DNA from: Clostridium minihomine
GTDB lineage: Bacteria > Bacillota > Clostridia > Oscillospirales > Acutalibacteraceae
NCBI RefSeq assembly: GCF_900240385.1
Contig: NZ_OEQH01000002.1
Location: forward strand, 62,001 to 126,000
Reading direction: 5' to 3'
Length of the DNA stretch: 64,000 nucleotides
Made by a program: the position numbers and the translations under genes. The notes under the pieces are model-generated. The model was not told where the DNA came from and searched no databases. It saw only the letters and a list, made by a program, of their open reading frames with translations. Below are positions 35,203 to 42,620 of this stretch, in pieces. Numbering within the stretch: position 1 is the stretch's first letter; the number at the start of each line of letters is the position of its first letter.

Positions 35203-36602
35203 ACCATTTGCGTTTTTGGCAAAAAGCTTATTTTCTGACATTGCTGCTGTTTCTGGTTTCTTTGTTTGGTGGAATCTCTTTGATGGGCTGGCAGACCCAG
35301 CAGCACATGAAAAACAGTGAAATGGAAAAAGCAAGAAGCGAACAATACTTTATTGCACAAAACCTATCGAATGATTTGTCCAAAATTCAAAATAACCTTT
35401 CTTTGCGCGTGACAAGCCTTGCCAGTTCTTACGGAAAATATTACGCGCAGGACGACATTCTGCTTGAGCTAAGTCGGGATGGAGAAATTATTTTCACCAA
35501 TCTGCCGGCCGATGCCAAAGAACACACGGAACTCTTGGGTCAAGAAGGAAAACAACATTGGATGATTCAGGATTTTCATGGAACGCAATACAGCATTGTC
35601 TTCAGCAGTTTGCCGGATGGTTTTGAAAATTACACGTTAGTCTGTGCCCGCAGCATGGCCCCCTTTACCACTATGTGGAATCAGATGCGTCATACGCTGG
35701 TGATAGGAAGCACTGTAGTTTCCGTTCTATTGGCCATGGGATTATTTTTCATCCTGCGCGGCATCACCAAACCATTGGAAAAACTGACCGGCACTGCGAA
35801 CCAATTTGCCGGGGGAGATTTCAGTGTTCGCGCTGTGAAGAACGGAACCGATGAAATAGCCAATCTGGCAGAAAGCTTTAACGCAATGGCCGATGCCGCC
35901 GAACAGAATATGGACGAAATTCAGCAAATCGCAGAGCAAAATGCCCGGATGGCCGCCAATCTGTCTCATGAAATACGTACTCCTTTAACGGCAATTCAAG
36001 GCTACGCTGAATATATGTGTCTGGCGGAATTAACTGATGAAGAGCGGCACGACTCTCTCATCTACATCATAGACGAAAGCGCACGGCTGCAAAAAATCTC
36101 TCAGCGCATGCTGCAATTATTTTCTTTAGAATATGTAAAAACGGAACACACACCCATTGATTTGGCAAAGATTATTCGTCAGGTAAGCTTGTCCATTGCT
36201 CCAAAAGCAGAACAATCCAACATTTTATTGGAAATCGCCCCTGTACCAAAGATTGAAATATTGGGTGATGATATCTTATTAGAAAGTCTTTTTACCAATT
36301 TGCTGGATAATGCCATCAAAGCTTGCACAAAAAACGGAAAAATTCAGCTGGATACAAAACAGGAAGAAAAACGAATCACAATCACAATTACGGATAACGG
36401 CTGTGGATTGAGCCAAGAGGAACTGGACAAATTAGGGGAACCGTTTTACCGCGCGGACAAGTCCCGCAGCAGCTGGAAAGGCGGAGCCGGATTAGGGGTG
36501 GCGCTCTGCTATCAAATTGCCCGGCTTCATCAGGCAACCCTTCATTATGAGTCCGTCCCAAAGAAAGGAACCACCGTCACACTGAAGTTTACAGCTTTGT
36601 GA
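35199..36602 (+). CDS. Sensor histidine kinase
   Basis: A 467-aa membrane kinase. Two membrane segments (about residues 11-31 and 165-187) enclose a sensor loop of about 130 residues. HAMP follows, then HisKA with His257 in N-L-S-H-E-I-R-T-P, and HATPase with N-L-L-D-N-A-I, D-N-G-C-G-L and G-G-A-G-L-G-V-A-L. The signal is unknown. It partners with the regulator immediately upstream. Confidence 0.96.
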   Translation: MNHLRFWQKAYFLTLLLFLVSLFGGISLMGWQTQQHMKNSEMEKARSEQYFIAQNLSNDLSKIQNNLSLRVTSLASSYGKYYAQDDILLELSRDGEIIFTNLPADAKEHTELLGQEGKQHWMIQDFHGTQYSIVFSSLPDGFENYTLVCARSMAPFTTMWNQMRHTLVIGSTVVSVLLAMGLFFILRGITKPLEKLTGTANQFAGGDFSVRAVKNGTDEIANLAESFNAMADAAEQNMDEIQQIAEQNARMAANLSHEIRTPLTAIQGYAEYMCLAELTDEERHDSLIYIIDESARLQKISQRMLQLFSLEYVKTEHTPIDLAKIIRQVSLSIAPKAEQSNILLEIAPVPKIEILGDDILLESLFTNLLDNAIKACTKNGKIQLDTKQEEKRITITITDNGCGLSQEELDKLGEPFYRADKSRSSWKGGAGLGVALCYQIARLHQATLHYESVPKKGTTVTLKFTAL

Positions 36603-36709
36603 CAAGCTCCTGTTTTTGTCGTGATATTCCCTTGCTACACTATCCGCAACGAAACGCAAAAAGTATTCTCGTTCTTTTTTTGCTTATCGTTTTGAAAGGA
36701 GTGTCCGTA

Positions 36710-37591
36710 ATGAAAGAGAAAAGAAAAACCAATGGAATCTTATTTACACTGGGGATTGCCGCTGCCCTAATCGCTTCATCCGCCGTAATGCTTAATGCAT
36801 CGCTGGCCCGTGCTGCGACGCAGGACACAAAACAGATTCATATCGAGTCCATCCCACAAGCCTTCCCGATGGCGGCCTCTGATACGCTTTCTGCCAATTT
36901 GAACTTCATTGTGGATATGCAGGGAAACAAAGCGCCTGCCGATGGAGTCACCGCACAATATGCTGTGGCAGTAACCTCTGAAATCGCAGAGCGTGTCTAT
37001 GGCAAGCCGCTCAAGGGGCGGGTATTTGTCACGCTGCAAACCGATAACAGAACCAGACGGGGGCCATATTGGAGCCTGGACGCAGAGACGGAAGGCGGCT
37101 CTGTTTTATGCTGGGTGGACATCGAAACAGGAGTGGATGTTCACAGTCAATTTATCGAAACCGAAACTGATTGGCAATGGTTCGACGAATGGAACGCAGA
37201 AGACGCAGATAAGAAAAGAGCCGAAATTGAGAAAGAAGAAGCTGCACTGCGTGAGAAATCCGGATCTTCTAAAGAAGATCTGACGGCCTTATATCAGGCA
37301 AAACGAAAGGCCATGCTGAAATACGCAGAATCCATGGCAAAAGAACCTCATGGAAAAAAAGCGGTTGAGCTGGTAAACACACTGGGCATTGGCGACGGTG
37401 CCAAAGCGCTGTCCGGCGCAATTATGATGAACGGCACACTGGGATTCAACGACAATTACCAAAATTACTATATTGTTGAAGTGAAGCTGGACAACGGAAC
37501 CTATGTATTTTTAGATCTTTCCGTAGATACCATGCGGGTATTGGGGTATGAACGATCTGATGTGGATATGGCTCAATCCATCTACGGCTGA
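36710..37591 (+). CDS. Secreted protein of unknown function, linked to the two-component system
   Basis: A 293-aa product with a signal peptide (M-K-E-K-R-K-T-N-G.. ending L-A-R-A-A, about residues 1-35). The mature part has mixed strands, a Lys/Glu-rich helix (about 165-215) and a C-terminal segment Y-Y-I-V-E-V-K-L-D-N-G-T-Y-V-F-L-D-L that resembles a PepSY-like or small beta module. I cannot assign a family. The ATG at 36710 has AAAGGAG upstream. It follows the kinase by about 110 bases with a TGACAAGCTC box at 36600, so it is a candidate target or sensor accessory. Confidence 0.7.
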   Translation: MKEKRKTNGILFTLGIAAALIASSAVMLNASLARAATQDTKQIHIESIPQAFPMAASDTLSANLNFIVDMQGNKAPADGVTAQYAVAVTSEIAERVYGKPLKGRVFVTLQTDNRTRRGPYWSLDAETEGGSVLCWVDIETGVDVHSQFIETETDWQWFDEWNAEDADKKRAEIEKEEAALREKSGSSKEDLTALYQAKRKAMLKYAESMAKEPHGKKAVELVNTLGIGDGAKALSGAIMMNGTLGFNDNYQNYYIVEVKLDNGTYVFLDLSVDTMRVLGYERSDVDMAQSIYG

Positions 37592-37614
37592 ACACGGTAT
37601 AACACTAAAAAAGA

Positions 37615-37657
37615 GAAAGAACCCGGTGAACGCTGCTGCGTAAACCCGGGTTCTTTT
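37615..37657 (+). terminator. Bidirectional terminator between secreted protein gene and lexA
   Basis: AAAGAACCCGG pairs with CCGGGTTCTTT around an 18-base loop, with T-runs on both strands. Confidence 0.88.
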
Positions 37658-37671
37658 AACATACAATAAAT

Positions 37672-38259
37672 TTAATAATAACGGTAAACGGAAACCACTC
37701 GCCCCAAAACCAATGCGTTTTGAGAAAAAATAGGAGAAAATGCAGGGTTTTCCGGCTGAAGGCGAATGTATTCCGGCTCATAGAAAATCCGTTTCACGGT
37801 GGCCTCGTCGTCAATCATCGCCACCACAATCTGGCCATTTTCTGCGGTGTCCTGCCGGTGAGCAATGATGTAATCTCCATCCAGAATTCCTGCGTTTTTC
37901 ATGCTGTCCCCCTGCACGCGCAGGGCAAACATCTCTTTTTCGGGAAAGCGATGCCCCACCATGGGCAGATAACCTTCGATTTCTTCCAGCGCCAGAATCG
38001 GCAGGCCCGCGGTAACCCGGCCCAAAATCGGCACACGGCACACTTTTTCGACCCCTTCAATATGAATGGCCCGGTTGAGCCCGGCTTCTCTTGTGATGTA
38101 GCCCAGTTCTTCCAGCGTTTTTAAATGCAGGTGAACCGTAGATGTAGATTTTAATCCGGTCGCTTTGCATATTTCCCGTACAGAAGGCGGAAGGCCGTAC
38201 TGCGCCCGATCTTTTAAGTATTCATAAATCTTTTTTTGACTGCTGCTTAGCCCTTTCAT
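37672..38259 (-). CDS. lexA: LexA repressor
   Basis: SOS repressor of 195 aa. The N-terminal winged helix contains P-P-S-V-R-E-I-C and T-S-T-V-H-L-H-L. The self-cleavage site is at A-G (V-T-A-G-L-P, about residue 84). The catalytic Ser is in Q-G-D-S-M (about 117) and Lys in V-A-M-I-D-D-E-A-T-V-K. GGGAGG precedes the ATG. Autoregulated through the SOS box described at 38318. Confidence 0.97.
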   Translation of the reverse strand: MKGLSSSQKKIYEYLKDRAQYGLPPSVREICKATGLKSTSTVHLHLKTLEELGYITREAGLNRAIHIEGVEKVCRVPILGRVTAGLPILALEEIEGYLPMVGHRFPEKEMFALRVQGDSMKNAGILDGDYIIAHRQDTAENGQIVVAMIDDEATVKRIFYEPEYIRLQPENPAFSPIFSQNALVLGRVVSVYRYY

Positions 38260-38291
38260 ACCGTTTCCTCCCAGGTATTCTATGTTCGTTT

Positions 38292-38331
38292 ATTATAGCA
38301 TAGTTGCTTTTCATTTGCAAACAAACGTTTG
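38292..38331 (-). promoter_or_regulatory. lexA promoter with SOS box
   Basis: TTGCAA (complement of 38315-38320), 17 bp, TATAAT (complement of 38292-38297). CAAACGTTTGTTTG (complement of 38318-38331) fits the Bacillus-type CGAAC-N4-GTTYG box with one mismatch and overlaps the -35, as expected for LexA autorepression. Confidence 0.85.
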
Positions 38332-38462
38332 AGATTTTTTGCATTTTTTTCGAACTTTCTGCCTTTTTCCTGTAAATTTGATGCAAAATCACTGACAGCA
38401 AAAGTTAAAAGAATATTCATAGCGTATTAACAACTGTTTTGGCAATTCTATTTATAATAAGA

Positions 38463-38570
38463 TTGTATTCAAACGATGGAGCCGCACCATCAGAATACAA
38501 GTTCTACCCTCCTCAATATACCCCTCAAGCTAACGAAAAAAGACCGAATCAATTGGGTTCGGTCTTTTTT
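38463..38570 (+). ncRNA. Candidate small RNA with intrinsic terminator and C-rich motifs
   Basis: A -10 TATAAT lies at 38453-38458. The transcript would fold TTGTATTC with GAATACAA (38463-38470 and 38493-38500) around an inner GATGG/CCATC. Next comes an unpaired stretch with UACCCUCCUCAA and UACCCCUCAAG, and then a strong terminator (GACCGAA/TTCGGTC plus T-run, 38536-38570). The CCCUCCUC words are complementary to Shine-Dalgarno sites. It could act in trans, or be the attenuated leader of the M23 gene that starts 72 bases later. No known RNA family is recognised. Confidence 0.55.
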
Positions 38571-38642
38571 CTTTTTTCTTTTGCATTTCCGGCATATTTG
38601 ATGATTTTTCTGGTCAAAATATCAGCGGAGGTGCTTTACAAG

Positions 38643-39386
38643 ATGAGCAGTCTGCATTTTAAATCAGAAAATCAATCCCCAAAGAAAAACAACAAAGGCT
38701 TTTATATCGCGCTGGGCGTTTGCCTGGTTGCCGTTGGCGTAGCTGCCTGGACAACGTATGACAGTGTGGTAAAGTATGCCAACCCTGAGGACACGTCCTC
38801 TTATTCCGCTTCGCCGACCGGGCGCACCCAATCCGGAGTTTACGCCAGCAGCCAGCCGGCAGAGGTTTCTTCCCAGCCGGAATCCACTGCACCGGCTACC
38901 TCGGCTCCGGCTGCTTCGTCTAAAGCACCGGAACAGCCCGCTTCAAAAGCGGAAGAGCCCGCAAAAGAGACTGCGGCAAAGCCCGCATCTTATGTCTACC
39001 CTGTGGGGGAAACCGTTACGAAGAATTTTAGCGGAGAGAATCCCATCTTTTCAGACACAATGCAGGATTGGCGTGTTCATTCCGGCATTGACTTTGAGGC
39101 AAAGATAGGAGATCCGGTCAAGGCCATTGACGCCGGTAAGGTGACCGACCTGTATACCGACGGCAATTTGGGCAATGTTCTGGTCATTGAGCACAGCGAC
39201 GGAATCGTTGCTTCTTACTGCGGCCTGGGTGATACCATGCTGGTGAAAAAAGGCGACACGGTAAAAAGCGGACAAAAAATCGGATCCGTTAATGTGGTTC
39301 CCATCGAGTCGGTGGAAAAACCCCACCTGCACTTGGAAATCCAAGAATCCGGAAAGCTGATTGATCCCCTGACCTTGTTCAAATAA
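38643..39386 (+). CDS. M23 metallopeptidase-domain protein, SpoIIQ-like
   Basis: A 247-aa protein with a short cytoplasmic tail, one membrane segment (about residues 22-42), a Ser/Ala/Pro/Glu linker to about 115 and a C-terminal LytM/M23 domain. Zinc ligands are present: H-x-x-x-D in V-H-S-G-I-D-F and H-x-H in P-H-L-H-L-E. Size and layout fit clostridial SpoIIQ, which in the forespore pairs with SpoIIIAH and works with SpoIID/M/P; a general cell-wall endopeptidase is the alternative. The ATG at 38643 has GGAGG upstream. The frame stays open to 38439 but that part covers a terminator. Confidence 0.85.
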   Translation: MSSLHFKSENQSPKKNNKGFYIALGVCLVAVGVAAWTTYDSVVKYANPEDTSSYSASPTGRTQSGVYASSQPAEVSSQPESTAPATSAPAASSKAPEQPASKAEEPAKETAAKPASYVYPVGETVTKNFSGENPIFSDTMQDWRVHSGIDFEAKIGDPVKAIDAGKVTDLYTDGNLGNVLVIEHSDGIVASYCGLGDTMLVKKGDTVKSGQKIGSVNVVPIESVEKPHLHLEIQESGKLIDPLTLFK

Positions 39387-39406
39387 AATAGAATAGTATT
39401 GTGAAT

Positions 39407-39486
39407 GAAATACAGCGTTTCTAAAAAAGAGAAACGCTGTATTTCGTTTGCCCGTCTTTTGCCCAAAGCAGCAGACGGGCTTTTTT
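39407..39486 (+). terminator. Double terminator after M23 gene
   Basis: Two consecutive hairpins: GAAATACAGCGTTT/AAACGCTGTATTTC (39407-39445), then GCCCGTCT/AGACGGGC (39450-39480) with TTTTTT. The first also suits the opposite strand. Confidence 0.88.
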
Positions 39487-39487
39487 A

Positions 39488-40255
39488 TTAAATGCAGGTA
39501 TACCCGCCATCCACCGCAATGTTCATTCCGTTGGTGTAAGAGGAAGAAGAGGAAGCCAAATAAATTACTGTGGAATCCAGTTCGCCTTCTTTGCCCCAGC
39601 GGCCTATGGGCACTGCGTTTTTGGCAAAATTCTGAAACTCTTCGGTGCCCATCAAATCCTGTGTCAGTTCCGACTCAAAAAAGCCGGGGCAAATGGAGTT
39701 GACTGTGATGCCATGCTTCCCCCATTCGGCGGCCAGAGCCCGGGTCAGGTTCACCACGCCGCCCTTGGCCGCGTGATAGGGCGAAGTCGGCGTGGCCATG
39801 CTGCCCACCAAGCCATACATAGAGGCAATGTTTATGATTCGCCCATACTTCTTTGGAATCATTTCTCTGCCGAATTCCCGGGCAACCTTAAAGACACTGG
39901 TTAAATCCAGATTGACCACCCGCTCCCACTCTTCGTCGGGGGTATCTTCCGCCGGTGATACAGACCCGGTTCCGGCATTATTCACCAAAATGTCTACCTT
40001 GCCGTATTCCGCCATTACCGCAGAAACCGCCGCCTTGATCTGTTCCGTGTCGGTAACATCGCAGGGAACCGGCAGGCATTTGACGCCCAATGCACGAATC
40101 TGTTCGGCAACTTGATCCAGTTTCTCTTTGCGGCGGGCTAAAATCGCCACATCTGCCCCTTGACCAGCCAAAGCTTTTGCCATCTGCACCCCTATGCCGG
40201 AAGATGCACCGGTCACCACAGCCACTTGTCCAGTTAAATCAAAGTAAGATCTCAT
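39488..40255 (-). CDS. Short-chain dehydrogenase/reductase
   Basis: A 255-aa classical SDR. The NAD(P) motif is V-T-G-A-S-S-G-I-G (about residues 14-22), with N-N-A-G-T and the catalytic set S..Y-H-A-A-K (Tyr about 160, Lys about 164). A-R-R-K-E-K after strand 2 suggests NADP. The closest themes are gluconate 5-dehydrogenase or 3-oxoacyl-ACP reductase; the substrate cannot be fixed. AAGGAGG precedes the ATG. It is a single-gene unit. Confidence 0.9.
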   Translation of the reverse strand: MRSYFDLTGQVAVVTGASSGIGVQMAKALAGQGADVAILARRKEKLDQVAEQIRALGVKCLPVPCDVTDTEQIKAAVSAVMAEYGKVDILVNNAGTGSVSPAEDTPDEEWERVVNLDLTSVFKVAREFGREMIPKKYGRIINIASMYGLVGSMATPTSPYHAAKGGVVNLTRALAAEWGKHGITVNSICPGFFESELTQDLMGTEEFQNFAKNAVPIGRWGKEGELDSTVIYLASSSSSYTNGMNIAVDGGYTCI

Positions 40256-40261
40256 AATACT

Positions 40262-40620
40262 ATGCCTCCTTTTATTATGGGCGATCTGAAAAGTTTAAAC
40301 CTTAGGGTAATTTTGCTGCAAAGCACATCTTCTGTGCCCCAAACACTCGAAATACATGGTGTATTCCTGCACCTTTTGGCTGGCATCTGTTTCTTTTGAG
40401 CAAATTCCCGCCGGTTTTTCTTTTTTCAGAAATGCCCTAAAATCATTTGATTTTCTCAACCCTGCGGTTGAAATGCCGCAAAAGTATCAAAAATCTTCTA
40501 CTCCAAAGTAAAATTTTGGATTGTTTATTATTATACTATATCCTTCATTGTTTGCATAGTATCTCATCAAATTCACAAAAAATAAAATAATTTTCATTGC
40601 AATGTTCGGTCTGGTTCTTT
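40262..40620. other. Gene-free gap with SDR promoter region
   Basis: An AT-rich region with no supported gene. A TATAAT on the minus strand near 40536-40541 is a possible -10 for the SDR gene. CTCAACC/GGTTGAA near 40457-40480 is a short hairpin. Confidence 0.4.
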
Positions 40621-40623
40621 TAC

Positions 40624-40657
40624 AGAAAAAAGATAGAGGGATTTTCCGCCCTCTATC
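40624..40657 (-). terminator. Terminator of module C
   Basis: GATAGAGGG pairs with CCCTCTATC, followed by TTTTTTC on the minus strand, 27 bases after the 95-aa gene. Confidence 0.9.
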
Positions 40658-40683
40658 ACCTAAACTTGCAGTATGTTTTTTGC

Positions 40684-40971
40684 CTATTTTTGATGAATTC
40701 CCTGCTTAACCAGTATTTCCAGAAGAGCCGACAGCATGCTTCCGTCCACAATCAACTCATAGCGGCTTCCCTCTTGGCTGCGGCATAGGTGAACCGCCTG
40801 CAAAGCCGCAATCCGACGGCGGCTTTCCGGCTGTACTTTCAGTTGGTATTCTTCGCCGTTAATCTGCAATAAAACGGTGCAGCTGGCCGAAAACGGCTCC
40901 CTGTGGGCATACTCCGCAAGCTGGCGACAAAGCTGTTCATATCTCTCTGGTTTTAACTGCCGAAGAATCAT
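40684..40971 (-). CDS. Small protein of unknown function, M-I-x-R-Q-L-K family (95 aa)
   Basis: Paralogue of the 99-aa product at 3543-3842; roughly half the residues match over the whole length, including E-P-F-S-A-S-C-T-V, E-Y-Q-L-K-V-Q, R-R-I-A-A-L-Q-A, Y-E-L-I-V and L-S-A-L-L-E-I-L. No signal peptide, membrane segment or known motif. AAAGGAA precedes the ATG at a slightly long spacing. It is again preceded by the structured element and an RHH gene, and closed by a good terminator. Two separate loci with intact frames argue that it is a real, selected protein. Confidence 0.78.
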   Translation of the reverse strand: MILRQLKPERYEQLCRQLAEYAHREPFSASCTVLLQINGEEYQLKVQPESRRRIAALQAVHLCRSQEGSRYELIVDGSMLSALLEILVKQGIHQK

Positions 40972-41007
40972 AATGACACGTTCCTTTCCCTTTTAAAAAG
41001 TCGGTTT

Positions 41008-41126
41008 CCCGGCAGAACCTTGAAAGGAAACGCGGTGTATGGTAAAATATTTACACCGTGGTTCCCTTCGGGTAACTGCCGGGTTGGTTGGAAGCGGCGT
41101 TTTTCTTTGTGGGAGTGCGCCGCTTC
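41008..41126 (-). ncRNA. Structured intergenic element, copy C
   Basis: Hairpin P1 is GAAGCGGCG with CGCCGCTTC (41091-41099 and 41118-41126); a T-A pair of copies A and B is a C-G pair here. The outer stem CCCGGCAG/CTGCCGGG (41076-41083 with 41008-41015) is 8 bp; the A-T pair of copy A becomes G-C. P4 is a perfect CGGTGTA/TACACCG (about 41034-41058). It is the best-preserved copy and lies between RHH-C and the 95-aa gene. Confidence 0.6.
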
Positions 41127-41129
41127 TTT

Positions 41130-41303
41130 TCATTTTTCATCGGACAAAAGTAAATCAACTGCCCTTCGGACTGCTTCTGCTCTTGTAATATTGTGCCTTT
41201 GGCAATAATCCAATAGCTTTTGATTAACGCCTTCTACAAAACGCACTTTTACTTCAACGTTTTTGGGGTTGTCTACTTTTGGCCGTCCTGTTCTGGGACT
41301 CAA
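41130..41303 (-). CDS. Ribbon-helix-helix regulator, RHH-C
   Basis: A 57-aa protein beginning (M)S-P-R-T-G-R-P-K-V-D-N-P-K-N, with ribbon V-E-V-K-V-R-F-V and helices N-Q-K-L-L-D-Y-C and I-T-R-A-E-A-V-R-R-A-V. The start is the TTG at 41303 with GAGGTGA four bases before it; no ATG is available. It shares the G-R-P-x-x-(D/N)-(N/S)-P-K N-terminal box with RHH-A and RHH-B. The operator overlaps its promoter. Confidence 0.78.
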   Translation of the reverse strand: MSPRTGRPKVDNPKNVEVKVRFVEGVNQKLLDYCQRHNITRAEAVRRAVDLLLSDEK

Positions 41304-41314
41304 TATATCACCTC

Positions 41315-41362
41315 ACTTTTAAGGACCCATAATATGACTTTACTATTCGGGTCCTTAAAAGT
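41315..41362 (-). promoter_or_regulatory. RHH-C promoter and operator
   Basis: A perfect 14-bp inverted repeat, ACTTTTAAGGACCC with its complement (41315-41328 and 41349-41362, spacer 20). Placing the elements as at the other two RHH genes gives CTGACT, 17 bp, TAAAGT, a weaker promoter. The repeat sequence differs from both other operators. Confidence 0.72.
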
Positions 41363-41425
41363 CAGTGATTCGTAAAATAATCTCACAGAATTTCCATCTA
41401 TTTTCGATAGAAAGGGCTGAATGAA

Positions 41426-41842
41426 ATGAATGATAGCGGCAATCCAGTTATTTTCCCCAGAGGGCCAGAGCTTTCAGACGCCCTTCGCCCCTATTTTATC
41501 GGCGAGGGATATCTTAGCAGCCTGATACCCGGCGGCACGGAATACAACTGCTCTATTTCTAATGTTACCTTTGAGCCGGGCTGCCGAAACAACTGGCACA
41601 AACACCCCGGGGGCCAGATTCTGTTGGTAACATACGGCAGGGGCTGGTATCAGGAAGAAGGAGGGCCTGCCCAGGAACTGCACGCCGGGGACGTGGTAAC
41701 AATCCCTTCGGGCATCAAACACTGGCACGGCGCGGCCAAAGACAACCGGCTGATTCATCTGGCCGTCAGCACCAACCTGAATCTGGGGCCAGTGGAATGG
41801 CTGGAGCCGGTTACCGACCAAGAATATGAGAAACTGAAATAG
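41426..41842 (+). CDS. Cupin-domain protein
   Basis: A 138-aa single-domain cupin. Motif 1 is N-W-H-K-H-P-G-G-Q-I-L (metal His pair, about residues 54-64) and motif 2 is H-A-G-D-V-V-T-I-P-S-G-I-K-H-W-H-G. The match to the small cupins often found with carboxymuconolactone decarboxylases is good, but substrate and reaction are unknown. The ribosome site is weak (AAAGGGC). Confidence 0.88.
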   Translation: MNDSGNPVIFPRGPELSDALRPYFIGEGYLSSLIPGGTEYNCSISNVTFEPGCRNNWHKHPGGQILLVTYGRGWYQEEGGPAQELHAGDVVTIPSGIKHWHGAAKDNRLIHLAVSTNLNLGPVEWLEPVTDQEYEKLK

Positions 41843-41876
41843 AGAACGTTTCCTCGAATATCATTTTTAAAAATAC

Positions 41877-41940
41877 TTTCATAGAAGAAAAGGAGAAGGG
41901 GACAGCCATGGCTGTCCCCTTCTCCTTTTCTTCTATGAAA
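41877..41940. repeat. 64-bp perfect palindrome
   Basis: The two 32-base halves are exact reverse complements, with no spacer. It lies between the convergent cupin and PH-like genes, 35 bases after the cupin stop. It would form a long hairpin in RNA from either strand and could serve as a terminator, although no T-run follows on either side. Confidence 0.85.
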
Positions 41941-41966
41941 AATCCACTGCGGTAATTAATAATCGC

Positions 41967-42311
41967 CTACAAAATATTTATTTTCTTCTTAAAAAATAGT
42001 GATCCCCTATGTCTGAAATATTTTGTTTCTATTTTGCTTTTCAAAAACTCTACAACTGCCTTACGGTTAAAAACAATGAATTTGTATTTTTCCCCATGAT
42101 GTGTTAGTATCCAAAAACAAGAAATGATACCCAATAGTGCTCTTTTCTTCAAAACTTCACTGATATCGCAATAATCTATTTTAATGGTTGAAGCACCCAA
42201 AGTAGTTGTAAAAACAATACTTTTTTCATCAAAAAATAAAAAACCTGAATCAGGATTTATTATCAATGGGATATGAGTTGCAGCAATTTTTTTGCCAATA
42301 TAATTTTCCAT
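41967..42311 (-). CDS. Hypothetical PH/GRAM-like protein
   Basis: A 114-aa AT-rich gene product (Lys, Ile and Phe rich). The strand pattern S-G-F-L-F-F-D-E-K-S-I-V-F, then I-K-I-D-Y-C-D-I-S-E-V and Y-K-F-I-V-F, ending with a helix V-V-E-F-L, looks like a bacterial PH or GRAM domain. GGAGG is 14 bases before the ATG at 42311, rather far; an upstream in-frame ATG at 42398 is possible. Base composition differs from the cupin gene, in line with an accessory region. Confidence 0.55.
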   Translation of the reverse strand: MENYIGKKIAATHIPLIINPDSGFLFFDEKSIVFTTTLGASTIKIDYCDISEVLKKRALLGIISCFWILTHHGEKYKFIVFNRKAVVEFLKSKIETKYFRHRGSLFFKKKINIL

Positions 42312-42442
42312 ATCTAAAAATTTGACCTCCACTAATATAAAGACAATTACATTCCAGTTGACCGTACAAAATGGAACATCTTGAATTATCATTTTCATTA
42401 TTCTTTGCCATTATATAAATATTATGAAGTATAACATACAAA

Positions 42443-42487
42443 AAATAGGCTGAAACAGATACACTTTTGCATCTATTTCAGCCTAAT
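42443..42487 (-). terminator. Terminator next to tRNA fragment
   Basis: AGGCTGAAAYAGATRCA arms form a long hairpin followed on the minus strand by ATTTTTTG. It lies directly behind the tRNA-like 3' end, as at a tRNA gene. Confidence 0.8.
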
Positions 42488-42492
42488 AATTT

Positions 42493-42518
42493 TGGTGGAA
42501 CTGGAGAGACTTGAACCA
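42493..42518 (-). other. tRNA 3'-end fragment (possible attachment site scar)
   Basis: The minus strand reads GGTTCAAGTCTCTCCAGTTCCACCA, so T-loop, acceptor 3' strand and CCA are present. The sequence upstream cannot form the rest of a tRNA and the T-stem does not pair. Tyrosine integrases often leave such tRNA 3' ends as att sites, so this may be one border of a decayed island. No integrase is in the window. Confidence 0.55.
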
Positions 42519-42620
42519 ACAGAATTCCCTGTTTTTTGCTTGTTTTCCTATCGAAACGACAAAGTTTTTGTTGATATTTAGCTACATAACATTCAATAAA
42601 TCCAGTAATTGAGCCATTTT

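Noticed and set aside
38439-38642. N-terminal extension of the M23 protein
   Set aside because: The open frame runs through a strong terminator hairpin and the promoter region; a proper ribosome site stands before 38643.
42493-42518. Complete tRNA gene
   Set aside because: Only the 3' end is present; the T-stem does not pair and no D-arm or anticodon arm can be found.
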